DNA from: Pseudobdellovibrionaceae bacterium
Lineage (GTDB): Bacteria; Bdellovibrionota; Bdellovibrionia; Bdellovibrionales; Bdellovibrionaceae
Length of the DNA stretch: 59,934 nt
Assembly: GCA_021731025.1 (NCBI GenBank)
Contig: JAKFYD010000002.1
Coordinates: 1 to 59,934, forward strand
Direction: 5' to 3'
The translations under genes were made by a program, and so were the position numbers. Shown in pieces: positions 45,426 through 54,368 of this stretch; position 1 is the first letter of the stretch, and every line of letters begins with the position of its first letter. The notes beneath the pieces are model-generated. The model was not told the origin of the DNA, made no database searches, and saw only the letters and a list, made by a program, of their open reading frames with translations.

Positions 45426-46880
45426 ATGAGTAAAGCTTTTACCAAAAAAAGTATCAATTCTTTACTTGTTACTGTCATTCCCAATTTGATTGGCTTAATT
45501 GTCATTCCATTTATTGTAGCAAACATTGGTAATACAAAATTCGGTTTGTTCACACTGGCTTTAGCGGTTATTGGCTATTCAAGTTTTTTAGATTTCGGGA
45601 TGAGTCGTTTACTTTCCAAATTTTCGGCTGAAAAAAATGTGAACCTTTCTGAAATCTATAGCTTTTCAATTACCTTGGTTCTTTTCGCAAGCGTATTGAT
45701 CACTACTCTTACGGCCTTTTGGTTTTGGTATTTTGGATATCAAAAACTGAATGTCAGTCTTGAATATCTGGATGAAGTTAAAATTTCATTGTTCTGGGTG
45801 ATTTTATCAACGCCATTTGCAGCATTGACGGGAACCCTCAGAGGCGGCTTAGAAGGAATGGATCGCTTTCGCCAAGCGAATACTTTACAAATTTTAAGTG
45901 GCATTGGGAATTTACTCATTCCAGCTATTTTTACTTATTTCTTTTCTGATCTTTCAAAAGCTTTTATCGCACTATTTGTTTTTCGCGGCCTATTACTTAT
46001 TTTGAGCTTTTTTTATTTACGTGGAACGATTTCCTTTTATCTGAACTTCAAAGACAGATATGGAATTTTAAAAAATAGCTTATGGATATCTCTAAGTTCA
46101 TTTTTATCCCCGGTGCTGTTATATTCGGATCGACTTCTTTTAAGCTCAGTCTATTTACTTAAAGAAATTTCTTTCTATGCAACCCCGATGGACTTAGTTT
46201 TAAGAGTCCTTGTTATTCCCCAAGCTATAAGCCGCGTGATGTTACCCGCATTCACTTCATCAAAAAGTTCTTCTGCAGATTCAGATAAATTATTCCATTT
46301 CAGTTTCATCTTGCTACTGATCATCTGCTTTCCTATTTTATGGCTTTTGGCAGGTTTAAGCCCGCTGATTCTTCGTCTTTGGTTAAACCCCGAAATGGGT
46401 CAGAATGCTGCAGCTTTTTTGACGATTTTTTCTCTCGGCTTATTGTGGAACTCACTCACTTGGGTAACCTTCAATGTGGTTCAAGCTCATGGCTACTTCA
46501 AAGAGTTAACTCTACTCCAAATGGTATCAACAGTTTTTTATCTCATTGCTTTGCCGCTAAGTTTGCCCCTAGGCCTTAGCTTTGTCGCTTGGCTGTGGAC
46601 TGTTAAATTTATTTTGGATACACTTCTTTTCCCTTGGTTTTGCGCGCGAAAAATTCCTCAAATGAAAAACAAGCTTAAGAAAAAACTTTTACTTCTTTGC
46701 GTCGCTACGATTCTTTGGCTGCCCTTGTGTCTTATCCCAAATTATGATTATCTTAAATTCATTTACACTGTGGTGATTGCGGTCACCAGCCTAGGATTCA
46801 CTTGGCTGTTCTTAATGAAATTGGAAGATCGGCAACAGGCAAAACGACTTATTTCTGGATTTTTTACAGGAGACAAATAA
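45426..46880 (+). CDS. Wzx-type polysaccharide flippase
   Basis: 484 residues with 12-14 predicted helices and the MATE/MVF-like layout of O-unit flippases. FVANIGNTKFGLFTLALAVIGYSSFLDFGMSRLLSKF, with GLF.L and the 'D.G....L' motif, is typical, as is GTLRGGLEGMDRFRQAN. It would move lipid-linked repeat units across the inner membrane for a Wzy/WaaL-type pathway, matching the O-antigen ligase gene at 22526. Its stop overlaps the following ATG (TAATG). Confidence 0.88.
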   Translation: MSKAFTKKSINSLLVTVIPNLIGLIVIPFIVANIGNTKFGLFTLALAVIGYSSFLDFGMSRLLSKFSAEKNVNLSEIYSFSITLVLFASVLITTLTAFWFWYFGYQKLNVSLEYLDEVKISLFWVILSTPFAALTGTLRGGLEGMDRFRQANTLQILSGIGNLLIPAIFTYFFSDLSKAFIALFVFRGLLLILSFFYLRGTISFYLNFKDRYGILKNSLWISLSSFLSPVLLYSDRLLLSSVYLLKEISFYATPMDLVLRVLVIPQAISRVMLPAFTSSKSSSADSDKLFHFSFILLLIICFPILWLLAGLSPLILRLWLNPEMGQNAAAFLTIFSLGLLWNSLTWVTFNVVQAHGYFKELTLLQMVSTVFYLIALPLSLPLGLSFVAWLWTVKFILDTLLFPWFCARKIPQMKNKLKKKLLLLCVATILWLPLCLIPNYDYLKFIYTVVIAVTSLGFTWLFLMKLEDRQQAKRLISGFFTGDK

Positions 46881-47788
46881 TGAATGGATGGAAACGGCGC
46901 ATTTTTGATTGGCTGATTACTAAAATTCCTGAACATTTTCGATCTCAAATGTTTTTGAGCCTGGGCCAATCTGTTGGTGTCTCTACTTACACAACCCATG
47001 GTTCTTTAGGACCTTTTGAAGGCAATATTAAAGATCGCATGGTTCAAGGATATTATCTTGGTCATAAAAATTGGGCTCCTTGGTTTCAAAATATTTTAAA
47101 AAATCTCATTTTTAAAGAAGGAAAAGGAACTTTTGTTGATATTGGCGCAAACATCGGTTTAACCACAATTCCAATTGCAAAAGCTCGAGGAATCAATTGT
47201 ATCGCCTTCGAACCTGAATCTCATAATTTTGCATTACTCAAACGCAATATTTCTTTGAACAAGCAAGAATCTACAGTTCAAGCCCACAACATAGCTTTAT
47301 TTTCTGCAGATCAAGAACTGGAGTTTGAACTTTCTGATGAAAACATGGGAGATCACCGCGTTCGTGCAAGTAAGAAGACTGATGCAAATAATTTATTTAA
47401 TGAAACTTCGAGAAAGATAACAAAAGTAGCTGCACGAAAACTTGATGGATATATTGATGTAAAAACTTTGCAACAACCAGTCGTAGTCAAACTTGATGTA
47501 CAGGGCTCTGAAGTTAAAGTTTTACAAGGTGCTGAGAACTTTTTCGAACAGGTTTCTTATTTCTTTGTTGAATATTGGCCCTACGGAATTCAAAGAATGG
47601 GCGATGAGCCAAAGGCCTTTTTGGATATCATCAAAAAATTTCCCTATGGAGCTATCTACGATGACAATTCGGAATCTTCAGAATTAAACCTTGTATCGAC
47701 TGAAGAGCTTTTACTTCAAATCGAGAAGGCAAATTTGAAAGGCATCGAACAGTTGGATTTAGTTCTAGCTAGAAAAAGATTAAATTAG
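46880..47788 (+). CDS. FkbM-family methyltransferase
   Basis: 302 residues. The FkbM signature is clear: FVDIGANIGLTTIPIAKARG (AdoMet), IAFEPESHNFALLKRNISLN, then VVKLDVQGSEVKVLQGA and YFFVEYWP. These enzymes O-methylate sugars and other metabolites. Start ATG 46880 overlaps the flippase stop and excludes a frame beginning earlier inside that gene. Last gene of the rfbB-to-FkbM operon; 220 bp without a gene follow, holding a sigma-28-like promoter for the next unit. Confidence 0.85.
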   Translation: MNGWKRRIFDWLITKIPEHFRSQMFLSLGQSVGVSTYTTHGSLGPFEGNIKDRMVQGYYLGHKNWAPWFQNILKNLIFKEGKGTFVDIGANIGLTTIPIAKARGINCIAFEPESHNFALLKRNISLNKQESTVQAHNIALFSADQELEFELSDENMGDHRVRASKKTDANNLFNETSRKITKVAARKLDGYIDVKTLQQPVVVKLDVQGSEVKVLQGAENFFEQVSYFFVEYWPYGIQRMGDEPKAFLDIIKKFPYGAIYDDNSESSELNLVSTEELLLQIEKANLKGIEQLDLVLARKRLN

Positions 47789-47923
47789 TTTATGCGAACT
47801 TAGTCGTTAAGTTTTCAAGTTAGAATTACGTTTCTTTGCCTTCGACTATGACTCAATATGGAATACTCCCCCCATAACTTATTCTCAAAATGATCGACCT
47901 TTATGTCCCATTGCGGGAACGTC

Positions 47924-47951
47924 TAAACTTTAGGCCAGCTCAGGCCGATAG
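47924..47951 (+). promoter_or_regulatory. Sigma-28 (FliA)-like promoter
   Basis: TAAACTTT (47924-47931), 12-bp spacer, GCCGATAG (47944-47951), against the FliA consensus TAAAGTTT-N11-GCCGATAA. 14 of 16 box bases match and the spacer is one base long. It points at the lipoprotein gene at 48009 with a leader of about 50 bases. Confidence 0.6.
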
Positions 47952-48008
47952 AATAAGGTCAGGAACGATTGACGCCTTTATTCAGACCGTTCGCAGTTGG
48001 AGGGCCAA

Positions 48009-50423
48009 ATGCTTAGGATTAAGCACGTTATTTTATTTATAACTGTTCTCACGATACTTTTAGGCTGCAAAGAAGAAAAAGTTGCGGGCTGCGATTCTCA
48101 CGGTTCCAGTGGTGAAAAGAATCCTCACTGTATTACGGATTCAACTCCCGCTCCTATGCCTGCACCGGCTCCAACTCCGGTTGTGAATTCTATTGTTACA
48201 AAAAGTACGCTCTTCTTTTCAAGATGGGGCAATGTAAATGTCGATACCACGGTGGATCTTTACACTAATGGGCGCGGCACAGGTATGGCTATCGTTGGAG
48301 ACGTAAATAACGATGGTTATGATGATTTAGCTGTAGGCGCGCCGTTCTCAAATGATCATGGGCTTGTTCGCGAGGGTCGGGTCGATGTTTTTTCAGGTAA
48401 AGACCGAAGTCTTCTATTTTCAATTTATGGTGGAGCTGCCTATGTTAGTTTCGGTAACCAACTAGCAGGAGTAGGAGATGTGAACCACGATGGTTTTGCC
48501 GACTTCCTTGTGTCAGCTTGGGGAACTTCCGGTTTTGGTCAACACCGAAAAGTGTTCCTGTTTTCGGGTCAGACTCGCCTACCTTTATTTACAGTACAGC
48601 CAGCTCATACATCTGGCTGCTTTGGAAATGCTCTCGCTGAAGTTGGTGATCAAAACCAAGATAATATTCCTGATTTTTTAATTGCGGATGCTTGTGAATC
48701 TAACGGAGCTGGTGAGGTTAAATTATATTCAGGCAGTAATTTAGCAGTTCTTAGCACTTTTTCTGGTACAGGAGAATTTGGTTTTACCGTCGGTTCAGCT
48801 AAAGATATTGATAAAGATGGTCGTACTGATTTTTTTATTTCTAGTCGATTTCAAGAGAAAGTTTTTGTCTATTCGGGAAGCACAAAACAAATTATTAAAA
48901 CATTTTCATCACCGAACTTAGCACCGGGATTTGGATATGGTATGCAAGTTGATAGTGCTGGCGATTTCGATGGTGATACCTATGCGGATATTATCGTTGG
49001 AGACGCTGGAACTTTTTATGTCTATTCTGGAAGAGACGACTCAATTCTTTTTGAAAGAACCCTAACCAGCAGAAACTACGACAATGTTGCCGTAGCAGGA
49101 CTTGGAGACTACAACGGGGACGGCCGAGATGATATAGCTATATCCTCCCCTCTGGATAACAAGGTATTTATTTATTCTGGATTAGACAGTTCAATTATTG
49201 ATATTATTGAACCTAGTGAAGGTACAAATTATTTTGGAACTGGGATTATCCGTCAGCCTCCGACCCCAGGCTACAGTCTTAACAAAATTATTGTAAGCAC
49301 AAACTCTCATGCCGAATTTGATTCGAATCGGCGTCAAATAGGAGCATCTGCTAATGGAAAAATTTTTGAGTACGGGTTCTTCACTCCTTATTCTCAAATT
49401 TCTTCTGGTGGAAATTCTACTTGTGGAATCACTCAGTCAGGAGTTCTCAAATGTTGGGGAATTCCTTTGGTCGGCTCGAGTAATCTAACAAGTTCATCAT
49501 TTATCTTGTCACCAACGACAGTCGATTCGGGTGTATTATACAGTTCAGTTTCAGTGGGAAATAATGGTGGTTATCCTCATGCCTGTGGAATCACTCAATC
49601 AGGAGTATTGAAATGCTGGGGAGCAAATGGTTCTGGTCAGCTGGGTGATGGGACTCTGATTTCGCGGACTTCACCAGTCACTATAGATTCTGGGACCAGT
49701 TATAAATCTGTAGCCGTAGGTGGCAACGGAAGCGAAGCTCACAGTTGTGGGATTACGACAGCGGGAATTTTAAAATGTTGGGGTAATGACAGAGTTATGG
49801 CAACAGGTACGACTGTCCATCGCCTTACTCCCTCGATCATTGATACAAGCATGAGTTATTCATCTGTCACCGTTGGCGATACTTACACTTGTGCGATTAA
49901 TTCAGTTGAAGTGTTAAAATGTTGGGGCACATCTTACCATGGGCAATCTCAGTCGATCGCAACCGTTGTTGATCCTGGAACTGCCTATAAATCAGTTACC
50001 GCATCCTACACAGCAGTGTGCGGTATCACGAACGCGAACGAACTGAAATGTTGGGGGACAGGTCATTTAGGATCTGGAGCGTATTCTGCAAGTCAATCCA
50101 CTCCAATAATTATTGATTCAGGGACTTCCTATAGAAATGTATCTGTAGGACCTGCAGCCATTTGCGGAATTACACTTACAAATAGTCTCAAGTGCTGGGG
50201 TGTTAACAGCTGGGGCGAAGTTGGCAATGGAAGCTTGGTGGCACAAACAACTCCATTACGAATTGATGCGGGCACATTATATGGAAGTATTTCGGTTGGT
50301 AGCGCACAAACATGCGGTATCACAACTGGTGGGCTTGCTAAATGCTGGGGATCCAACAATGCCGGCCAGCTTGGAGATGGAACAACAAGCATTAAACTAA
50401 CGCCTACGGCTGTTGTCCAGTGA
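48009..50423 (+). CDS. Surface lipoprotein with FG-GAP and RCC1-like repeats
   Basis: 804 residues from ATG 48009 (GGAGGG upstream). Lipobox LLGC at 17-20, +2 Lys, so outer-membrane sorting is likely. A Pro/Ala linker precedes two repeat blocks. The first (about 65-445) holds six FG-GAP/integrin-alpha-type blades with Ca-binding loops such as DVNNDGYDD, DVNHDGFAD, DIDKDGRTD and DYNGDGRDD. The second (about 465-804) holds seven RCC1-like blades, each with the pattern CGI(T)-x-KCWG, often followed by GQLGDGT. That gives two beta-propellers on one lipid anchor. FG-GAP and RCC1 domains mediate binding; the role is probably adhesion, inferred. Likely transcribed from the FliA-type promoter. Confidence 0.85.
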   Translation: MLRIKHVILFITVLTILLGCKEEKVAGCDSHGSSGEKNPHCITDSTPAPMPAPAPTPVVNSIVTKSTLFFSRWGNVNVDTTVDLYTNGRGTGMAIVGDVNNDGYDDLAVGAPFSNDHGLVREGRVDVFSGKDRSLLFSIYGGAAYVSFGNQLAGVGDVNHDGFADFLVSAWGTSGFGQHRKVFLFSGQTRLPLFTVQPAHTSGCFGNALAEVGDQNQDNIPDFLIADACESNGAGEVKLYSGSNLAVLSTFSGTGEFGFTVGSAKDIDKDGRTDFFISSRFQEKVFVYSGSTKQIIKTFSSPNLAPGFGYGMQVDSAGDFDGDTYADIIVGDAGTFYVYSGRDDSILFERTLTSRNYDNVAVAGLGDYNGDGRDDIAISSPLDNKVFIYSGLDSSIIDIIEPSEGTNYFGTGIIRQPPTPGYSLNKIIVSTNSHAEFDSNRRQIGASANGKIFEYGFFTPYSQISSGGNSTCGITQSGVLKCWGIPLVGSSNLTSSSFILSPTTVDSGVLYSSVSVGNNGGYPHACGITQSGVLKCWGANGSGQLGDGTLISRTSPVTIDSGTSYKSVAVGGNGSEAHSCGITTAGILKCWGNDRVMATGTTVHRLTPSIIDTSMSYSSVTVGDTYTCAINSVEVLKCWGTSYHGQSQSIATVVDPGTAYKSVTASYTAVCGITNANELKCWGTGHLGSGAYSASQSTPIIIDSGTSYRNVSVGPAAICGITLTNSLKCWGVNSWGEVGNGSLVAQTTPLRIDAGTLYGSISVGSAQTCGITTGGLAKCWGSNNAGQLGDGTTSIKLTPTAVVQ

Positions 50424-50446
50424 ACAACACTTCACTAATGTGACTC

Positions 50447-52411
50447 CTATTTTTGGGGAATTCTTTTTAGTTGAATCCCCTCAATGATGGTAGAACTTTT
50501 TCTTCCCCAAAGAGTTAGGCCTAGCCTCAACGAAGTTTCAATTTTGATTTTATAGCTATTTTGAGACGTCTCTCCCGTCGGTATTTCTTCAACAGTGATC
50601 GATTGTTCTGCACGAAATTGCAATTTCAGGCTATTTAAAATGCTCACATCAGTAGTCTGAATTTTAATTTCAACTAAGTAGACTCCAGGGTCAAATTCCA
50701 TAGAAAAATCATATAAGATCTGATGCCCTTGATCTTCGTTATCAAAAGCTAGATTCAACTCACAGTTGGCAGACGTCTCAATGGATGTTTTAAATATACA
50801 CGCTGGAATAAATGTTTTCTTTTTAACTCGCAGTTCTCTTTCAAAAATTTCAGTGCTAGGGCCAATTAACCCTTTAAAAATTCTGTTTGGTGGCGGATAA
50901 ATCCAAATCTGACGTCCCTCGCATTGTATTTTCCGTTCCGGAGATCCAAACGAATTTTCCAAAATATGTGGATCCAACTGATCGGCAATGACAAAATCAA
51001 ATGCTTGTCCTTCATCATTCAGCTGCTGAAATGAGAATAAATCATTACCCCAATAAAAAAATAAGTTCTGATCACGAACTAAATCGGGTTTTAAATGCGA
51101 AACCCAGATTTTTTCCAAGGACATATACTGAAGACTTCTTGCAAACCAGTAGTTTGCCAATCCCCTTCTTAGCCCTTGTTCATAAATACATGTTGATAAA
51201 GCCTCTATCATCCCTCGTTGAGGCTTCAAGAAAACGGTGCCAGTCGCAAAAACTTTATTCGTCTGAAATCCCAATATCCCCAGAGCGATGACCCCGATAA
51301 AATATGTTATGTATTTAGCCGATCCCTTCTTCCACAAATCCGCAGGAACTAGGTTAGCCAAAAACAAAATAGGCGTAAAAAATAGAGCCATCAAATAGCG
51401 CGCGCTTCCGTCTCCTTCCCATGCGAAAATTGCGGCAGCAATATTAATAAAAACCCCGACAACTAAGCAAAGTAGAAATAAATATTTCTTCTGAAAAGGC
51501 TTCGTATTTTTACAAATCCAGACAACTGTTAAAAGTAAACTTATTAAGCAAAACAGAAAGAAACAAAAAATGGCCGGATCAGAGAATTGCCGGTAGAGAA
51601 AATCTATGAACATCTTTAAACGCGAAATTATTTTGTCCACAGTAAAACTGTACGGCATTTCATTTTGCCGATACTGGAACTCTTCGAAACGTAAGGCCAA
51701 ATACAAGACAATGAAGTTCACGCTCAAAAAGCGCGTCGACTGTTTCCAATCTTGAAAACTTTTCTTCGCAATAATATTTATGGCCAAAGTTGAAACCACT
51801 AAAGGCGCAAAATAGAACATCCATATTAAGCGATTGCTCATCGCGCACAAAAATAGAAATGCATAACCAAATGAAACAATCCATCCATTCTGTTGAGGTC
51901 GGAAAAGGTGTTCAGCGCTTAAATAAGCAAAAAGCACAGCATACACATAAATTGTAAAGTGATTAGCGAAAGTGAACTGATACTTGAATACCACATCCAT
52001 CAACTGAGGAAATAAAGTGGCAACGGTCCAAGGCCCTATTAGGCCAATTGCCAATGTCCATATGATGCGAAGAAAAACGTCAGAAACATTTCGCGTCAAT
52101 TGTCGATAAATCAAAAACTGCCAAATGAGCAGAGTCGGCAATGCAGAAAATATTAATGCGAAAAACCGATTTCCCGAAATAAACCTAAAAACCAAATAAA
52201 CAAAAGCGTCTGGGAATAAAAAGGAGGCGCGGGAAAGTTGCCAACCGAAGAAATTCCCTGGGCTTCTTATTAAAGACTCAACAAGTGAGGGTATGGTCAC
52301 CTGATCGGACCCTGTAAGCCATGCAGCTAATAAAGGATTACCTGATGCCACCAATAGAACTAAGGATGTTGAGAATATAAAGAATAAAACTAACTTAATT
52401 TGGAAATTCAT
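50447..52411 (-). CDS. Large polytopic membrane protein, GT-C-like
   Basis: 654 residues. Residues 1-400 contain 10-12 membrane helices with an early periplasmic loop (TGSDQVTIPSLVESLIRSPGNFFGWQLSRAS). Residues 400-654 form a soluble, beta-rich C-terminal domain with a few cysteines. This build matches GT-C-type lipid-linked sugar transferases and similar unnamed proteins in polysaccharide clusters, but I see no diagnostic catalytic motif. It is followed on the same strand by the products at 52419-54078, from which it is separated by 7 bp, so all three form one operon. Confidence 0.55.
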   Translation of the reverse strand: MNFQIKLVLFFIFSTSLVLLVASGNPLLAAWLTGSDQVTIPSLVESLIRSPGNFFGWQLSRASFLFPDAFVYLVFRFISGNRFFALIFSALPTLLIWQFLIYRQLTRNVSDVFLRIIWTLAIGLIGPWTVATLFPQLMDVVFKYQFTFANHFTIYVYAVLFAYLSAEHLFRPQQNGWIVSFGYAFLFLCAMSNRLIWMFYFAPLVVSTLAINIIAKKSFQDWKQSTRFLSVNFIVLYLALRFEEFQYRQNEMPYSFTVDKIISRLKMFIDFLYRQFSDPAIFCFFLFCLISLLLTVVWICKNTKPFQKKYLFLLCLVVGVFINIAAAIFAWEGDGSARYLMALFFTPILFLANLVPADLWKKGSAKYITYFIGVIALGILGFQTNKVFATGTVFLKPQRGMIEALSTCIYEQGLRRGLANYWFARSLQYMSLEKIWVSHLKPDLVRDQNLFFYWGNDLFSFQQLNDEGQAFDFVIADQLDPHILENSFGSPERKIQCEGRQIWIYPPPNRIFKGLIGPSTEIFERELRVKKKTFIPACIFKTSIETSANCELNLAFDNEDQGHQILYDFSMEFDPGVYLVEIKIQTTDVSILNSLKLQFRAEQSITVEEIPTGETSQNSYKIKIETSLRLGLTLWGRKSSTIIEGIQLKRIPQK

Positions 52412-52418
52412 CTGATAG

Positions 52419-53156
52419 CTATTTCAGTTCCTTTGGATTTCCAATCATCAATAGACTGGTCCCAAGGGGCAATGAAATATTTTTTTCAAATCTAAAAATA
52501 GAACGAATAATTTTTGAGATTATACCAGGTTCGGTACTTTTCTCTCCGACGGCCTGAACAGGATAAGGAACTCGTAACCAGCGACTTATAACCAAAGCCA
52601 CTGGTATCATTAGGAAACCATAGTAACGAATATGCGATATACTAAAAAAATTCTTCGATAACTTTAACAGAGTCGCTTTGGAATAACGCCGATAATGTCC
52701 AAGAACCTCATCATGGTGCCCAAACAGGAATTGCAAAGCTGGCACGGTAATAACAATTCGGCCGTCAGAAGCTAGCATCGAGTGAATTTTTTTGCAGGCA
52801 TTGTAGTCATCTTCCACATGCTCAATAACATCGGTTGCAACTATAATATCAAATTTTTCATCTGAGTTAAAATCTTCAATCGAACTCACCATTGTTTTAA
52901 TATCAACTTGAAATTTTTTTGCTGTTTGTCGGGTAAAATCAATGCACTCTTGAGATATATCAATTGCAGTAACATCTGCTCTCGCCTTAGCCAGCCAAGC
53001 AACAAATTCTCCGCTCCCCGATCCAATCACCAAAACTTTTTCCCCTTCAATCGATCCAAGCCAACTCATTAGAATTTCATATTTACTATGAGCATAGGGA
53101 TCGACCTGCCGAACAAGAAAATCATTCCACTGGTTATCAACAACTATTTCAGACAT
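52419..53156 (-). CDS. Class I SAM-dependent methyltransferase
   Basis: 245 residues. VLVIGSGSGEFVAWLAKARADVTAIDISQECI is motif I plus the ribose-binding Asp; DIIVATDVIEHVEDDYNACKKIHSMLASDGRIVITVPA follows as in UbiG/Methyltransf_11-like enzymes. A C-terminal stretch (IRYYGFLMIPVALVISRWLRVPYPVQ) is hydrophobic and typical of the version that sits next to polyprenyl-phosphate GT2 genes. The ATG overlaps the stop of that GT2 gene by eight bases. The methyl acceptor is unknown, probably glycan- or lipid-linked. Confidence 0.8.
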   Translation of the reverse strand: MSEIVVDNQWNDFLVRQVDPYAHSKYEILMSWLGSIEGEKVLVIGSGSGEFVAWLAKARADVTAIDISQECIDFTRQTAKKFQVDIKTMVSSIEDFNSDEKFDIIVATDVIEHVEDDYNACKKIHSMLASDGRIVITVPALQFLFGHHDEVLGHYRRYSKATLLKLSKNFFSISHIRYYGFLMIPVALVISRWLRVPYPVQAVGEKSTEPGIISKIIRSIFRFEKNISLPLGTSLLMIGNPKELK

Positions 53157-54078
53157 CTAAACCTTCACTTGTATCGACAATGAATTTTGGACGAGCACGC
53201 ACTTCATCGTATATGCGCGCAATGTATTCCCCGAGGATACCCACACTGATCAACTGAACGCCGCCCAAAAACAATATAAGAATAACGATGGTTGGATTTC
53301 CCATCGGAAAAGGGGTGCCCATTAATTTCATGATTAAGTAAACAATTGCCAGAAGAAAAGAAACACCAGCTACAAGAAACCCAAATTGCGTACAAAGTGT
53401 TAACATGTAATTTGAAAAGCAGAAAATTCCATTAAAGCCGATTTTCAAAGAACCCAATAAAGGATTGTACTTTCCTTTTCCACCCGCCCGGGCATCGCGC
53501 TCGAACTGAACCGCAGTTTGTCGGAAACCTACTAAGGCAACCAGCCCCCTTAAAAACCCATGCGACTCTTTGAGTTTCTTAATTTCATTTACAACTCTTC
53601 GACTCATTAAACGAAAGTCACCCGTATTAGGCGGAATCTCAACGTCAGAAATTTTGTTGATAATTTTATAGCCGACGTAGGAAACGAACCTCTTAATTAA
53701 AGTTTCCCCTTTTCGCGAAGTTCTTTGCGCGTAAACAACATCGAAGCCCTCTTTCCATTTTGCATACATTTTTGAAATCAACTCGGGTGGGTCTTGCAGA
53801 TCAACGTCGATAACTATAACCGCATCGCCTTTTGCATGATGGATACCGGCTAATGTGGCCATAGGCTGGCCGATGCGGCGGGAAAATTTTAGGTATTTGA
53901 TATTGTTGTCAGCGGCCCTACTCTTTAATATTTCTGCTTCGGTATTATCAGTTGAGGGGTCTAGGCAAAAAATAATTTCATATGCTTTTTCTAAAGTTAA
54001 TACTTCAGGAACGACTCTTTTTAAGAAAGCTGGAATGTTCTTTTCTTCGTTATAAACCGGGCTCACTATTGAAATCAT
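53149..54078 (-). CDS. Membrane-anchored polyprenyl-phosphate glycosyltransferase (GtrB-like)
   Basis: 309 residues. ISIVSPVYNEEKNIPAFL starts the GT2 fold; VIDVDLQDPPELI is the metal-binding motif of the GtrB/DPM1 group; GDFRLMSRRVV is the acceptor loop. Two C-terminal membrane helices (about 235-255 and 270-290), then an EYIARIYDEVRARP tail. It is the standard size. It transfers a sugar to undecaprenyl phosphate for use by a GT-C enzyme, plausibly the 654-residue protein two genes on. ATG 54078 is chosen because the fold starts at once and a strong promoter lies just ahead. Confidence 0.88.
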   Translation of the reverse strand: MISIVSPVYNEEKNIPAFLKRVVPEVLTLEKAYEIIFCLDPSTDNTEAEILKSRAADNNIKYLKFSRRIGQPMATLAGIHHAKGDAVIVIDVDLQDPPELISKMYAKWKEGFDVVYAQRTSRKGETLIKRFVSYVGYKIINKISDVEIPPNTGDFRLMSRRVVNEIKKLKESHGFLRGLVALVGFRQTAVQFERDARAGGKGKYNPLLGSLKIGFNGIFCFSNYMLTLCTQFGFLVAGVSFLLAIVYLIMKLMGTPFPMGNPTIVILILFLGGVQLISVGILGEYIARIYDEVRARPKFIVDTSEGLDV

Positions 54079-54085
54079 CCACAGA

Positions 54086-54114
54086 ATAATAGTTACGGCT
54101 TTAATATGGGTCAA
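54086..54114 (-). promoter_or_regulatory. Strong promoter for the 54078 operon
   Basis: Minus strand TTGACC (54114-54109), 17-bp spacer, TATTAT (54091-54086). Both boxes match the consensus at five of six positions. The start is expected at about 54079, directly at the ATG, so the message is probably leaderless. Confidence 0.6.
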
Positions 54115-54322
54115 ATGCATAAGAACCAATAAAAATGGCTCCGAACGCAAGGCGCCATTTAGGCTGACGTTTGAAGAATGGTTTAGCCTGAAAAATTTGA
54201 TTTTAACAAAAGAGATTACTATGCTTAATAGCCTGCTAGTGGCCGAAATGAAAGTCTTTTCAAAATCTCTGTCGTGACTGAAGGAATTCTAAATAAACGA
54301 GCAACTGAATAACCTGAACGAG

Positions 54323-54351
54323 TTGACCAGTCCTGCTTATCTAGCTACTAT
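54323..54351 (+). promoter_or_regulatory. Promoter of the aminotransferase gene
   Basis: TTGACC (54323-54328), 17-bp spacer, TACTAT (54346-54351). The predicted start is near 54358, leaving a leader of about 11 bases that contains GAGGA before the ATG at 54369. The rest of the 290-bp gap from 54079 holds the opposite promoter and no gene I can support. Confidence 0.55.
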
Positions 54352-54368
54352 CCGCCGAGGATCCTAAA

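Noticed and set aside
52689-52696. GCCGATAA on the plus strand, a perfect sigma-28 -10 box
   Set aside because: It lies inside a minus-strand methyltransferase gene, there is no TAAA at 15-16 bp upstream and no plus-strand gene follows.
54131-54160. AAATGGC / GCCATTT inverted repeat in the gap before wecE
   Set aside because: Not followed by a T-run in either direction and loop is long; neither a convincing terminator nor a clear operator.
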